Source of the DNA: Sutcliffiella cohnii | Lineage (GTDB): Bacteria; Bacillota; Bacilli; Bacillales; Bacillaceae_I | Length of the DNA stretch: 64,000 nt | Direction: 5' to 3' | NCBI RefSeq assembly: GCF_002250055.1 | Contig: NZ_CP018866.1 | Location: 1,604,501-1,668,500, forward strand | In this document: positions 26,774 through 35,714 of the stretch, piece after piece | Position numbering within the stretch: the stretch's first letter is position 1 | Layout of the letters: each line of letters opens with the position of its first letter | The notes under the pieces: generated by a model | Seen by the model: only the letters and a program-made list of their open reading frames with translations | Told to the model about the DNA's origin: nothing | Database searches by the model: none | Translations under genes and position numbers: made by a program

Positions 26774-27394
26774 ATGTTGACTAATAAAGAGGCTGTAGGT
26801 TCTAAAAGTATTCCTTTTAGACTGATTGAACAAAAAGAAGAAGTAAATAATTTAGTGATAGTCTTACCAGGAGCTGCTTACACAACGCAGGCGCCATTGT
26901 TACACTTTACAACAGGGGTATTCTACAATAAAGGTTTCGATGTGTTACACATTAACTATACGTTTAGTAGGGAAGAAATGTCTGTTCTAAGTGATGAGGA
27001 TTTCGCAAAAAATGTCCAACTCGTAATTGATAAAGCAATCGAGGGTAGGAATTATAACAATTTTTATGTAGTCGGCAAATCGATTGGAACTATCGCTTTA
27101 AGTTATCTACTTAAGAATACAAGGTTGAAAGATGCAAAAGCAGTATGGTTAACACCGTTGCTACAAAGAAATGATGTATTTAACGCAATGGCTAACAGTG
27201 AAAATAAGGGGCTTTGCATTATTGGAGATAGGGATAGTTGTTTCGTTGAAGATCGTTTTGAAAAGCTAAAAAACAATCGTAACCTATTATTAAAAGTAGT
27301 TGAAGGTGGAAATCATGGTTTAGAGCTTGATGGAGAACCAATAAAGTCTATTGAATTATTAAAGGATGTAATTCAAACAATAAATGAGTTTTAA
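26774..27394 (+). CDS. alpha/beta hydrolase
   Basis: 206 residues, ATG behind TGGAGTGAGGTA. Nucleophile elbow VVGKSIGT (GxSxG), oxyanion strand LVIVLPGAAYTTQ, acid-bearing IIGDRDSCF and catalytic His in EGGNHGLE. Compact with no lid insertion, of the dienelactone-hydrolase-like or acyl-hydrolase type. Cytoplasmic; substrate unknown. Confidence 0.8.
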   Translation: MLTNKEAVGSKSIPFRLIEQKEEVNNLVIVLPGAAYTTQAPLLHFTTGVFYNKGFDVLHINYTFSREEMSVLSDEDFAKNVQLVIDKAIEGRNYNNFYVVGKSIGTIALSYLLKNTRLKDAKAVWLTPLLQRNDVFNAMANSENKGLCIIGDRDSCFVEDRFEKLKNNRNLLLKVVEGGNHGLELDGEPIKSIELLKDVIQTINEF

Positions 27395-27577
27395 AATCAA
27401 AGGGAATACTGTATACTCGAAAAATTATTGGGAAAAAGGGTTTAAAGTTGACTTATCATCCCTTATTAAAGGAGACTTGCTTGACTAGTCATTTAAAAGA
27501 ATAAAGGCTCTGTTAAATTTTAATGTTGCTAAATAAACAAAATTCATGGGAACTAATAAAAATGGTTTCCGAAGATT

Positions 27578-28258
27578 TTATTTACAAGGCTGAAATTCTA
27601 TCCACTTTGCTTGATACATTTTGTCTCGATATTCATACACAATTACAATACTTCCAACAAAACTTGCTGGAGATATTTGTCCAGCAACACTTACAATTAG
27701 TTGATTGTCTCTTACGTCGTAATCGATAATGCTTCCAAAACTTATATCATTAAATAAGTTTTCGGATTTGATTTCCAAAGAGGTTATATCAACTGTACAT
27801 TTTTTGTTACCGACAATGACCTCTACTTTTTCAGCAGTTAACTTAGTTTTTACGTTCTTTTGAATAATTGCTAAATGATTATCAACAATTACTTCGTTTA
27901 TGTCTAAACGATTTTTCAATGTGTTAAAAACATAAACATCTTCCCATAAAACACCTGTACCATATCCTTTTGTTAAGATTATGATTAATTCTTTATTTTG
28001 ATCTTTGTCAATGTCTTTGTAGATAATTTGTGGAGCATAGGTAGGGTTGGTTTCACTAATCCAAAATGGTCTTGAATATATTCCACCTTTGAAATTAATT
28101 TTGAAATCCCTATACAAGCCATTTATTTTCTTAGCATACAGGGTGATATTCTCTTTGTCATTCGTACTAACAACTTCGTATCCTTCAAACTCTGCTCCTG
28201 CAATGATAGGATTAATCATAAGAACAATTGCTAACAGTAAACCAAAAAAAGTCTTCAT
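27578..28258 (-). CDS. secreted protein of unknown function
   Basis: About 226 residues from the ATG at 28258 behind AAAATGAGGTGTTTTCT. Sec signal peptide with hydrophobic core FFGLLLAIVLMINPII and probable cleavage after AGA. The mature part contains YKDIDKDQNKELIIILTKGYGTG, an Asp-rich FG-GAP/VCBS-like calcium-binding loop, and is otherwise beta-type. No anchor seen, so exported to wall or medium. Confidence 0.7.
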   Translation of the reverse strand: MKTFFGLLLAIVLMINPIIAGAEFEGYEVVSTNDKENITLYAKKINGLYRDFKINFKGGIYSRPFWISETNPTYAPQIIYKDIDKDQNKELIIILTKGYGTGVLWEDVYVFNTLKNRLDINEVIVDNHLAIIQKNVKTKLTAEKVEVIVGNKKCTVDITSLEIKSENLFNDISFGSIIDYDVRDNQLIVSVAGQISPASFVGSIVIVYEYRDKMYQAKWIEFQPCK

Positions 28259-28539
28259 AGAAAACACCTCATTTTAGTGTTCCCTAACATAACAACTTAT
28301 TATTGTCATAATCAATAATTAAAAATCTTGAACTTCGACTGACGAAAACTATCATAGGTATCAACTATTTCAAATACAAAAGATGACAGAAAAAATTCTT
28401 TAATATTGTGCTTTGTGCTTTCGTTACTGATAAAGAACAGTGTTGGTTTGTAGAGCCAAGAATAAAGTTAATTATTGACAAATGCATTAGGAATATATAG
28501 AATATTTTAAAAATATATAATTTAAACGCTATGATTAGG

Positions 28540-28757
28540 AGTAGTAAGGAGACGTTATTGTTTAGAGAGCTGTCGGCAGGTGCAAGACAGTCAATTACCT
28601 CCCGAACTCGCCTAGGAGTGGATAGATTGATATGTAAATCTATACGGTTAACTCCCGTAAATGAGTCCCGAGAAGTTTTGTGTTAGAAACAAAACAAGAA
28701 GAGTGGTACCACGATACTAATCCTATCGTCTCTTTATGAGACGGTAGGATTTTTTAT
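28540..28757 (+). promoter_or_regulatory. T-box riboswitch, predicted leucine (CUC) specifier
   Basis: Leader with AGAGAGCTGTC...GACAG at the stem I base, a specifier region GAACTCGCCTAGGAG at 28604-28618, the T-box sequence AAGAGTGGTACCACG at ~28699-28713, and a terminator (AATCCTATCGTCTC / GAGACGGTAGGATT, then T run) at 28719-28757. Aligning with the proline T-box at 37515 (CCT-A-CC..GGAG) places the specifier as CTC (28607-28609), Leu. The TGGT of the T-box implies discriminator base A, as in tRNA-Leu. It controls the HIT gene. Confidence 0.9.
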
Positions 28758-28789
28758 TTTTATGAAAAATAGTAGGGAGGAATTTTATC

Positions 28790-29236
28790 ATGAGTGAAGG
28801 TTGTTTTATTTGCAATAAACATGCTAGGAATATTGAACTCGCGGGGGTAACGATTTACGAAGACGAATTTGTTTATGTTGGACACATGGATCGAAACGGT
28901 AAACCAAACTATTTAGGTCATATTATGATCGATTTAAAGAGGCACGCACCTACACTTGCTGAAATGACGATGGAAGAGGCAGTCGCATTTGGAATGATAA
29001 TGGCCAAAGTTAGCAAAGCTTTAAAGGAATCAGAAAACGCTGAACATATTTATTCGTTTGTTGCTGGAGATGCAGTTCCTCACCTTCATATGCATTTAGT
29101 AGCCCGTTATCCTAATACACCAAAAGAATATTGGGGACCGTGGGACGTTTACGATTGGGAAGGTGGTCCAATGGGTGATAACAATGAGGTTATTAGCTTA
29201 TGTAATCGAATAAAAGTCTACATGGAGAACGACTAA
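28790..29236 (+). CDS. HIT-family protein under T-box control
   Basis: 148 residues, ATG behind TAGGGAGGAATTTTATC. Zinc-like CFICNKH at the start and the histidine triad HLHMHLVARY near residue 104, the nucleotide-phosphate hydrolase or transferase motif. Such HIT enzymes split dinucleotide polyphosphates or nucleoside phosphoramidates. It directly follows a T-box leader, so it should be expressed when a tRNA (predicted tRNA-Leu) is uncharged, which is unusual for this family. The PP2C-like gene starts six bases later. Confidence 0.88.
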   Translation: MSEGCFICNKHARNIELAGVTIYEDEFVYVGHMDRNGKPNYLGHIMIDLKRHAPTLAEMTMEEAVAFGMIMAKVSKALKESENAEHIYSFVAGDAVPHLHMHLVARYPNTPKEYWGPWDVYDWEGGPMGDNNEVISLCNRIKVYMEND

Positions 29237-29241
29237 CGATT

Positions 29242-30054
29242 ATGGAAAACCATATCCAGGAATATAGTTGGGTTGGCAGTCAAGAAAACTTTGTTGATCA
29301 AATAAATACAATGAGTATTAACCAACTCTCAATAGGACGTTTCGGTGGGAATTCAAGTGCAGGTCAGTATAAAAATGAAGATGGTTGTTTAGTATGGGCA
29401 GACGAAGGGAACTGGGAGTTTGTCGTTATTTTAGACGCGCATAACTCAGCGGAAAGTGCAGAGCTAGTGATAAGTCAATTCTCAAGAAATAAAAAAGAAA
29501 TACAACATCTTCTATCTCTATCAACTGAACAATCTTTTAAGGGATTAGAAGAAAAAATATTAAACTTCTTTCAAGAAGAAAAATTCCTTTCCGAATGTCG
29601 GAAAGTGAAAGGTGAAACAGCTTGTTTAATTGTCCTAAGAAAGGATAAGTATATCTGGTGGTTCTCGGTAGGTGATTGCATTTCCTATATATTTCATCCA
29701 GAGCTAGCCAAACTTGATCAATATCAAATAAACCAAAGGCAATTTTTTGAGTGGGTTGGGCAAGTGAATACATTTGAGCAAGAAGTTCCTTGTTATAGCA
29801 GCGGAATAAGGGAACTTAGGAAAGGACTAAATCGTATATTATTAACAACGGATGGATTGGTGGAATGCCCTAATGAACCATTCACTAATCCTAAAGAAAT
29901 TTACAATGTAATGAAAAAACATACGATTACTGATGGAATAACGGAATTGCTGGAAACTATCAAAAGTAATGATGTAAGAGATAGTACAACAATCATTTCT
30001 TGGGAAGTGAATATAACGAAAGACGTGACAATACCAAGTGATTACAATGCTTAA
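29242..30054 (+). CDS. PP2C-like (PPM) phosphatase
   Basis: 270 residues, starting five bases after the HIT stop, so in the same operon. PPM fold signatures: QYKNEDGCLVW (the NED metal Asp), FVVILDAHNSAES (metal Asp, where DGH is changed to DAH), GETACLIVL, WFSVGDCISYI, ILLTTDGL and VRDSTTIISW (terminal metal Asp). The metal ligands look preserved, so it may be active. Substrate unknown. Confidence 0.82.
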   Translation: MENHIQEYSWVGSQENFVDQINTMSINQLSIGRFGGNSSAGQYKNEDGCLVWADEGNWEFVVILDAHNSAESAELVISQFSRNKKEIQHLLSLSTEQSFKGLEEKILNFFQEEKFLSECRKVKGETACLIVLRKDKYIWWFSVGDCISYIFHPELAKLDQYQINQRQFFEWVGQVNTFEQEVPCYSSGIRELRKGLNRILLTTDGLVECPNEPFTNPKEIYNVMKKHTITDGITELLETIKSNDVRDSTTIISWEVNITKDVTIPSDYNA

Positions 30055-30200
30055 GTATAGAACAGGAATACTCCAATATGGAATATCTTTATTTTTTTAA
30101 AATGATGGTTCAAACGATGTGTTCAGTTGGTAAAAAATTCATTTTATTCGAAATTCTTATGATAAAATTAAGATGTCATTTTATTTAGAGGGGGGAGAGT

Positions 30201-30878
30201 ATGGGTAAATACAAAGTTATTTTATTTGATTTAGACGGAACACTTTCAGACCCAAAAGAAGGAATAACCAAATCAGTACAATATGCATTACAGCAAATGG
30301 GTTTTGAAGAGCCTGAACTGGACGACCTAGAATCTTTTATTGGTCCTCCATTACAAGTTACATTTGGTGAATATGGTTTTGATGAGGAAAATTGTAAAAA
30401 AGCTATCAATCTCTATAGGGAAAGGTTTAAGGCAAAGGGGATGTTTGAAAATAAGTTATATTCAAATATTCCTTCCCTTTTAAAATCGTTAAAAGAACTA
30501 CAATTCAAATTAGTTGTAGCAACTTCAAAGCCTACGGTATATTCCATTCAAATATTAAAGCATTTTAATATTGACCATTATTTTGAACTCGTTGTAGGAA
30601 GTAACCTAGATGGAACAAGAACATCCAAAACGGAAATTATTCAATACATATTAGATAGATACAATAAATATAAATTAGATGATTTTATTATGATAGGTGA
30701 CAGAAAGCACGATATTATAGGTGCGAATAATACTGGAATTGAGTCGATTGGCGTAACATTTGGATACGGTTCATTTGAGGAACTGAGTAATGTTAATCCT
30801 ACTTATATTGTAAATAGTGTTATGGAATTAAAGAATGTGTTAATAGGCAGTCATAGAAAAAGTGAAGAACTTATATAA
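30201..30878 (+). CDS. HAD hydrolase, phosphoglycolate-phosphatase-like
   Basis: 225 residues, ATG behind GAGGGGGGAGAGT. HAD motifs: I LFDLDGTLSDP, II VVATSKP, III lysine in RTSKTEI, IV MIGDRKHDIIGA. The helical cap with FIGPPLQVTF is that of the phosphoglycolate phosphatase subgroup. Cytoplasmic; house-cleaning of a small phosphate ester is likely. Confidence 0.85.
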   Translation: MGKYKVILFDLDGTLSDPKEGITKSVQYALQQMGFEEPELDDLESFIGPPLQVTFGEYGFDEENCKKAINLYRERFKAKGMFENKLYSNIPSLLKSLKELQFKLVVATSKPTVYSIQILKHFNIDHYFELVVGSNLDGTRTSKTEIIQYILDRYNKYKLDDFIMIGDRKHDIIGANNTGIESIGVTFGYGSFEELSNVNPTYIVNSVMELKNVLIGSHRKSEELI

Positions 30879-30907
30879 AATATTTCTTAATATAGGAGAA
30901 AGATAAA

Positions 30908-31348
30908 ATGAAGATTAGTAATTTAAAAGTTAGCGAATATGAAGAAATGAAAAAGTTATTTTTAGATGTATTCTCAAATGAACCTTGGTATGACAAATGG
31001 GAAAATGAACAATTAGATTTGTATTTAAAAGACCTTATCGATAATAATAATTCACTATCATTAGTATTTCACGATGAAAATAATAAACTAATTGGCGCCT
31101 CATTAGGTTATGTTTTTAACTGGTGGCAGGGGAAGGAATATTTTATTAAAGAATTTTTCATTTCAAGAGAAGTACAAAATCAAGGAGTAGGCAGTAGTTT
31201 TCTGGCACAAATAAATGAAGTACTGACCGCAAAAGAAATAAAGCATATATGGCTAGCAACAGAAAGAACAGTCCCAGCATTTCATTTCTATCAGAAAAAC
31301 GGTTTTTCTGAAATGGAAGATTCAGCCTTTCTATTGAAAAAAGTGTAG
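30908..31348 (+). CDS. GNAT acetyltransferase
   Basis: 146 residues, ATG behind ATAGGAGAAAGATAAA, 29 bases after the HAD gene. Motif KEFFISREVQNQGVGSSFL (acetyl-CoA loop QNQGVG) and end VPAFHFYQKNGFSE. The N-terminal DVFSNEPWYDKWENEQ is seen in Bacillus aminoglycoside-6'-like GNATs; the substrate is not proven. Confidence 0.85.
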   Translation: MKISNLKVSEYEEMKKLFLDVFSNEPWYDKWENEQLDLYLKDLIDNNNSLSLVFHDENNKLIGASLGYVFNWWQGKEYFIKEFFISREVQNQGVGSSFLAQINEVLTAKEIKHIWLATERTVPAFHFYQKNGFSEMEDSAFLLKKV

Positions 31349-31374
31349 AGGGAGGGATATGTATTTGGGAACAA

Positions 31375-32214
31375 ATGATGATTAAAACAACTAGAGGACT
31401 ATTTGAAGTGTTTGTTTCAGGTAGTGGAGAACCTTTATGTGTAACGCACTTATATAGTGAGTTTAATGAGCGAGGTAATTATTTTGCTGATATGTTTGTT
31501 CCCTCTTTTCGTGTTTACTTAGTTAATTTAAAAGAGGCGGGGAACTCAAGTAAAGTTCAAGAGGAAAAAGATTTGAGTATGCTGGAGTCTGTAAAAGATT
31601 TAGAGGCTATACGAAAGGCTTTTGGTCTCGACCAATGGAGTTTTGCCGGTCATTCAACTGGTGGCATGTTAGGATTGGTATATGGGACTTACTATCAAGA
31701 ATCATTGAAACGATTATTAGTGGGAGGGGCAACGGCAACAAAAGAATATATGAACCATAAGGGCAGTATTTATAGTTCCCTAAACCCTAGTAATAAACGG
31801 TTAAAAGAGTTGCTTAATATCATAAAAACTAGTGATTCGTTAGAAGAGAGAAGAAAAGCAGGAAGAGAGTGGACAGAAATGTCGCTCTTTGACAAAAGTA
31901 AATTTGATGAATATTTTTCAAAACCAAGCAGTGGTAAAGTGGTTCCGAAGCGTCTAGCCTACTTTTCTTATCAGGAATTACCAAGCTTTGATATCCGGGC
32001 TGACTTACCTGAGATAAAAATCCCAACATTCGTTTATTGTGGGTTGCACGATTCCCAATGCCCATTCGACTTTTCGAGGGAAATCCATAGCCTTATTCCA
32101 CATTCAAAATTGTATGTATTTGAAAAAAGTAATCACAATCCATTTTTAGAAGAGGAAGAAACATTTCATAGGATGGTGACTGAATTCACTAGTTTTCAAC
32201 AAGGTGGGAATTAA
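31375..32214 (+). CDS. alpha/beta hydrolase, iminopeptidase-like
   Basis: 279 residues. Nucleophile elbow FAGHSTGGMLGL (Ser), acid in FVYCGLHDSQCP, catalytic His in EKSNHNPFLEEE. The helical cap after the elbow resembles proline iminopeptidase/epoxide hydrolase relatives. Start ATG 31375 or 31378. The next gene begins immediately at its stop codon, so the two are coupled. Confidence 0.8.
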   Translation: MMIKTTRGLFEVFVSGSGEPLCVTHLYSEFNERGNYFADMFVPSFRVYLVNLKEAGNSSKVQEEKDLSMLESVKDLEAIRKAFGLDQWSFAGHSTGGMLGLVYGTYYQESLKRLLVGGATATKEYMNHKGSIYSSLNPSNKRLKELLNIIKTSDSLEERRKAGREWTEMSLFDKSKFDEYFSKPSSGKVVPKRLAYFSYQELPSFDIRADLPEIKIPTFVYCGLHDSQCPFDFSREIHSLIPHSKLYVFEKSNHNPFLEEEETFHRMVTEFTSFQQGGN

Positions 32215-32637
32215 ATGTTTTGGCTGAAGTTCGTGTTGTTTGCGCTTATAGTATTTATCCTTATCTCAGTAATAAAACATTTTTTACGAAAAGTACTTAA
32301 AATAGAGAAGGTAAAAAGGGGATTCTTTTCAAACCAGTACATAAATGACAGGCATAGAAGGATAGACTGGGGAATAAGAGCGGTTACCGTGCTTACATTT
32401 ATTATTTTTATTCTAATATCTATATATGAGGACATTTCCTATATCATGCAAGACATTTCTATAAACAGTATATTCATGGTTATATCGATTTACCTTTTAA
32501 TGGCAGATTATTTAGTAAGGGCATACTTTGAGTGGAGACATACACCAAATCCAAAGCAATCTATTTTAACATTAAGCGAAATGCTGTTATTAGTAATCGC
32601 AATTATTTTCTTTTTTCAAACTATGCTGTCAGTCTAA
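32215..32637 (+). CDS. DUF4181 family membrane protein
   Basis: 140 residues, four membrane helices, with a start that abuts the stop of the hydrolase gene. The late stretch RAYFEWRHTPNPKQSILTLSE and the early GFFSNQYINDRHRRIDW are typical of DUF4181. Function unknown. Confidence 0.75.
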   Translation: MFWLKFVLFALIVFILISVIKHFLRKVLKIEKVKRGFFSNQYINDRHRRIDWGIRAVTVLTFIIFILISIYEDISYIMQDISINSIFMVISIYLLMADYLVRAYFEWRHTPNPKQSILTLSEMLLLVIAIIFFFQTMLSV

Positions 32638-32672
32638 CCAAACACTAGTTTAGAAATAGTGAGGAGAAAACT

Positions 32673-33446
32673 ATGTTAATCGAAGAAGCCATACAATCAA
32701 TAACAAATAGCTTTAAACAAGACAAAAGAGTTCAGTCCATTTTTCTAAAAGGATCCATCGGACGGGGCGAACAAGATGAGCATTCTGATATCGATATGTA
32801 TTGCCTTGTGAATGAAGAAGATGTAGATGAGTTTAACGAAAGTCGGCTTCAACATTTGGAGTCCTACAATCCATTGCTTTTTCATGATGAAATCTTTATT
32901 ATCGCTCCACAAATTATCGCTTTGTATGAAAATCTTGTACATGTTGATCTGTTTACGGTTACGGAACAGACTTTGATAGAAAAGGATTATATAAAAGTTC
33001 TTTATGATCCAAAAAATAAACTCCAAAAATATAAGCAAAATCAAAATCTAGTATTGTCAGAGAGTGAATTTCAAGATGCAGTGGATGATGTAGCGTGGTT
33101 CCTGTTCCAGTATAAAAAATCGTCTGAACGAGGAAATGATCTATGGTCTGTTCATATGCTGCACTATGTGATGACAAATCTATCAAGAGTATTGCTACAC
33201 AGGTACAATTCCAATAGGGCGCAATTAGGATTAAAGACAATGGAATCCTCGTTACCGCGGGAAATGCTCCAATTAACTCAACAAATATATGAAAATATTA
33301 CTCCAAATAAACATAGGCAGGCAGTTATTTTAATATGTGAACTCTTACTAAAGGAATCTAGTTGGGTTTTCTCTAATGTGGATAATCCAAGTAAGATTAA
33401 GCCACTATGGGATCGCGTAGTTTCTAGCTTTCTTGAAGGTAAATAA
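32673..33446 (+). CDS. nucleotidyltransferase-domain protein (ANT-like)
   Basis: 257 residues, ATG behind GAGGAGAAAACT. Pol-beta-type nucleotidyltransferase motif FLKGSIGRGEQDEHSDIDMY (GS...DxD) near residues 24-44, then a helical C-terminal domain as in aminoglycoside nucleotidyltransferase-like proteins. Drug modification is possible but unproven. Two similar proteins are at 47324 and 57708. Confidence 0.8.
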   Translation: MLIEEAIQSITNSFKQDKRVQSIFLKGSIGRGEQDEHSDIDMYCLVNEEDVDEFNESRLQHLESYNPLLFHDEIFIIAPQIIALYENLVHVDLFTVTEQTLIEKDYIKVLYDPKNKLQKYKQNQNLVLSESEFQDAVDDVAWFLFQYKKSSERGNDLWSVHMLHYVMTNLSRVLLHRYNSNRAQLGLKTMESSLPREMLQLTQQIYENITPNKHRQAVILICELLLKESSWVFSNVDNPSKIKPLWDRVVSSFLEGK

Positions 33447-33471
33447 AGAGAAATTATTTATCGAGATTGAC

Positions 33472-33500
33472 TTGCAAAAACGACAAATTAATTGTACGAT
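33472..33500 (+). promoter_or_regulatory. candidate promoter of the ABC-F operon
   Basis: TTGCAA and TACGAT separated by 17 bases, 33 bases before the leader peptide start. The boxes are near the sigma-A consensus; no transcript data. Confidence 0.4.
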
Positions 33501-33533
33501 TAAACTAATTATTCTGAACGGAGGTGGGAAAGG

Positions 33534-33647
33534 ATGTTGAATGCTGTTTTAATGCACGGATTTACGAGAGAATTCTTATATTTTGTCCGTGCAAAATTTG
33601 CGTTTTTAGTTGTTGACGGGATACGTATGCCCATTTTTAGCAACTAA
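33534..33647 (+). CDS. leader peptide of the ABC-F attenuator (37 aa)
   Basis: 37 codons, ATG behind GGAGGTGGGAAAGG. Sequence begins MLNAVLMHGFTREFLYFVRA, is rich in aromatic and hydrophobic residues, and ends with GIRMPIFSN. Its coding DNA contains two hairpins: TGCACGGA / TCCGTGCA (33553-33593) and TTAGTTG / CAACTAA (33606-33647), the latter including the stop codon. A ribosome stalled by a drug on this frame would change their folding and so the two terminators downstream. Confidence 0.7.
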   Translation: MLNAVLMHGFTREFLYFVRAKFAFLVVDGIRMPIFSN

Positions 33648-33701
33648 ATAGCAAGTTTAAAACAGTGAAAACATCTCTTATCCTACAATAAAAGTGGCTT
33701 T

Positions 33702-33730
33702 AAAGAGGGCGTTTCCTACGCTCTTTTTTT
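33702..33730 (+). terminator. attenuator terminator 1
   Basis: AAAGAGGGCG pairs with CGCTCTTT (one bulged G) and runs into seven or more T residues. It lies after the leader peptide and before the ABC-F gene. Confidence 0.75.
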
Positions 33731-33746
33731 GTGGCTTCATTTGTAT

Positions 33747-33783
33747 AAAGCTATGGAGAGGTATGTTCTCTATGGCTTTTTTT
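33747..33783 (+). terminator. attenuator terminator 2
   Basis: AAAGCTATGGAGA pairs with TCTCTATGGCTTT (two G-U pairs), loop GGTATG, then a T run. Second intrinsic terminator in series, 51 bases before the ABC-F start codon. Confidence 0.8.
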
Positions 33784-33833
33784 GTGTTTTAAAAAGAATA
33801 TTTGCCTGTCAAAGGAATTTAGGAGGAAAGACA

Positions 33834-35699
33834 ATGATTACGTGTAGCGTTAATTCTGTAACAAAAATGTATGGTGGAAACACTATTTTTGAAAATATAT
33901 CGTTTGAAATGAAAGAAAAGGAAAGAGTAGGGTTAGTTGGTCGAAATGGCTGCGGGAAAACAACGCTTTTACGACTACTAGCAAATAAAGAAGCGGTAGA
34001 TGGCGGACAAATACATTGGAAAAAAGGGTTAGAAATTGGCTATCTTGCGCAAATTCCAGCTTTTGAACAAAACCTTACAACGAAAGAAGTGCTACAAACG
34101 GCATTTGCTGATTTAATCACATTAGAAGCAAAAATGAAAAGCTTAGAAGTAGAAATGAGTCGAGAAAGAAATGAGGATACACTTCAACAGTTGATGAACG
34201 TCTATGGAAACCTTCAAGAACAGTACAGCTTCCGTGGTGGGTATGAAATAGATGCCACTATTGAAAAAATCGTAAACGGCTTAAACATTTCTTCCTTATT
34301 AGGAAAGTCTTTTGCGACGCTGAGTGGGGGAGAAAAGACGAAGGTTGGTTTAGCGATTTCTCTTTTGCACGAACCAGACTTATTGTTATTAGATGAACCG
34401 ACGAACCATTTAGATTTAACTGCAGTTGAATGGCTCGGACATTTTTTAAGAGATTATAGTGGAACAGTAGTTGTTGTATCACACGATCGGTATTTTTTAG
34501 ATGAAGTCGTAAACAAAATAATAGATTTAGAGGATGGAGAAGTTACGTGTTACCATACGAATTTTTCTGGATTTGTAAAAGAAAAAGAAGAACGACTTTT
34601 AAATGAGTTTCAAGCATATGAAGAACAGCAAAAAAAGATAAAGAAAATGAAGGAAGCGATCAAGCGGTTAAGAGAATGGGCGAACCGTGCGAACCCACCA
34701 AATGAAGGACTTCATAAAAGGGCTCGGAATATGGAAAGAGCGCTAGAACGGATGGAAAAGGTAAAACGCCCTATTTTGAATCGGAAAAAAATGGACTTTG
34801 AGATGGAAGCTAATGATCGAACTGGAAAAGACGTCATTACCCTCCGCAATGTAGAAAAAAGGTTTGGCGATAAACTATTGTTTCAACATGTAAATTTGCA
34901 TGTTATGTACAAAGATCGTGTAGCGATTATCGGGGAAAATGGCACTGGTAAATCAACGTTAATAAAGTTGATTTTGCGGCAAATAGAAGCAGATAGTGGA
35001 GAAGTTCGAGTAGGTAGTAATGTGAAAATCGGATACTTATCCCAACATATTTTTCCTAACATGAAAGAAGAAACGATTATAGATGTATTCCGAGATGAAG
35101 TGCGAGTAACAGAAGGAGAAGCACGAAGTATACTAGCAAAGTTTTTATTTTATGGGCCTACTGTTTATCGCAAAGTTTCGCAGCTTAGTGGTGGAGAGAG
35201 AATGAGGCTTAGGCTCGCGCAACTTATGTATCAAGATGTGAATGTACTAATACTGGATGAGCCGACGAACCATTTGGATATTGACTCACGCGAAGTGTTA
35301 GAGGAAGCGTTGGAAGATTTTAATGGTACGATTTTAGCCGTCTCCCACGATCGATATTTTTTAAATAAACTGTTTGAAAAAATTTATTGGATTCAAAGCG
35401 GAAGTGTAGATTGTTTCGTAGGGGACTACGATTATGCGAAAAAGAAAATGGCAGAGAGAGTTCTTGAAAGTAAACAGGAAGTAGTAGAGAAAAAGGTAGT
35501 AGTTAAACATGTTGTAACTAATAGCGGTACTAAAAATGGTAAAGAAAACGTTGAACTTAAAATAGCAAAGTTAGAGGATAAAATTATCGAAATCGAAAGC
35601 CAATTAGCTGAACTGGACGATTTAGAGACACTGCAAAGCTTGTATGCAGAAAAAGAAAAGTTAGAGCAACAGTGGGAAGAGCTGAGCGAACAACTTTGA
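33834..35699 (+). CDS. ABC-F ATPase, probable ribosome-protection factor
   Basis: 621 residues from the ATG at 33834 behind TTAGGAGGAAAGACA; an upstream extension of the frame would cross the terminator and is not coding. Two ABC domains without membrane segments: Walker A GRNGCGKTT (36-44) and GENGTGKST, signatures LSGGEKTK and LSGGERMR, both Walker B with LLDEPTNHLD / LILDEPTNHLD. A charged interdomain linker (EWANRANPPNEGLHKRARN) enters the ribosome in this family, and the C-terminus is a coiled coil. The attenuator leader and the AAC(3)-like partner suggest induced antibiotic resistance. Confidence 0.88.
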   Translation: MITCSVNSVTKMYGGNTIFENISFEMKEKERVGLVGRNGCGKTTLLRLLANKEAVDGGQIHWKKGLEIGYLAQIPAFEQNLTTKEVLQTAFADLITLEAKMKSLEVEMSRERNEDTLQQLMNVYGNLQEQYSFRGGYEIDATIEKIVNGLNISSLLGKSFATLSGGEKTKVGLAISLLHEPDLLLLDEPTNHLDLTAVEWLGHFLRDYSGTVVVVSHDRYFLDEVVNKIIDLEDGEVTCYHTNFSGFVKEKEERLLNEFQAYEEQQKKIKKMKEAIKRLREWANRANPPNEGLHKRARNMERALERMEKVKRPILNRKKMDFEMEANDRTGKDVITLRNVEKRFGDKLLFQHVNLHVMYKDRVAIIGENGTGKSTLIKLILRQIEADSGEVRVGSNVKIGYLSQHIFPNMKEETIIDVFRDEVRVTEGEARSILAKFLFYGPTVYRKVSQLSGGERMRLRLAQLMYQDVNVLILDEPTNHLDIDSREVLEEALEDFNGTILAVSHDRYFLNKLFEKIYWIQSGSVDCFVGDYDYAKKKMAERVLESKQEVVEKKVVVKHVVTNSGTKNGKENVELKIAKLEDKIIEIESQLAELDDLETLQSLYAEKEKLEQQWEELSEQL

Positions 35700-35714
35700 A
35701 AAGAGGGGATTAGT

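Noticed and set aside
27506-27729. GGCTCTGTTAAA as an insertion-sequence end, and a 68-codon frame after it
   Set aside because: The bases resemble the ends of IS6-type elements for only nine positions, no partner end or transposase is near, and the frame is antisense to the secreted-protein gene.
28604-28612. Serine (TCG) specifier for the first T-box
   Set aside because: It would leave C after the specifier and misalign with the proline T-box; the TGGT in the T-box implies discriminator A, whereas tRNA-Ser usually has G.
31359-31385. Eight-codon frame before the hydrolase at 31375
   Set aside because: The ribosome site is too close (two bases) and the frame overlaps the real start; probably chance.
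33729-33833. N-terminal extension of the ABC-F protein
   Set aside because: The extension would be translated from the second terminator hairpin and has no ribosome site; the ATG at 33834 has a perfect one.
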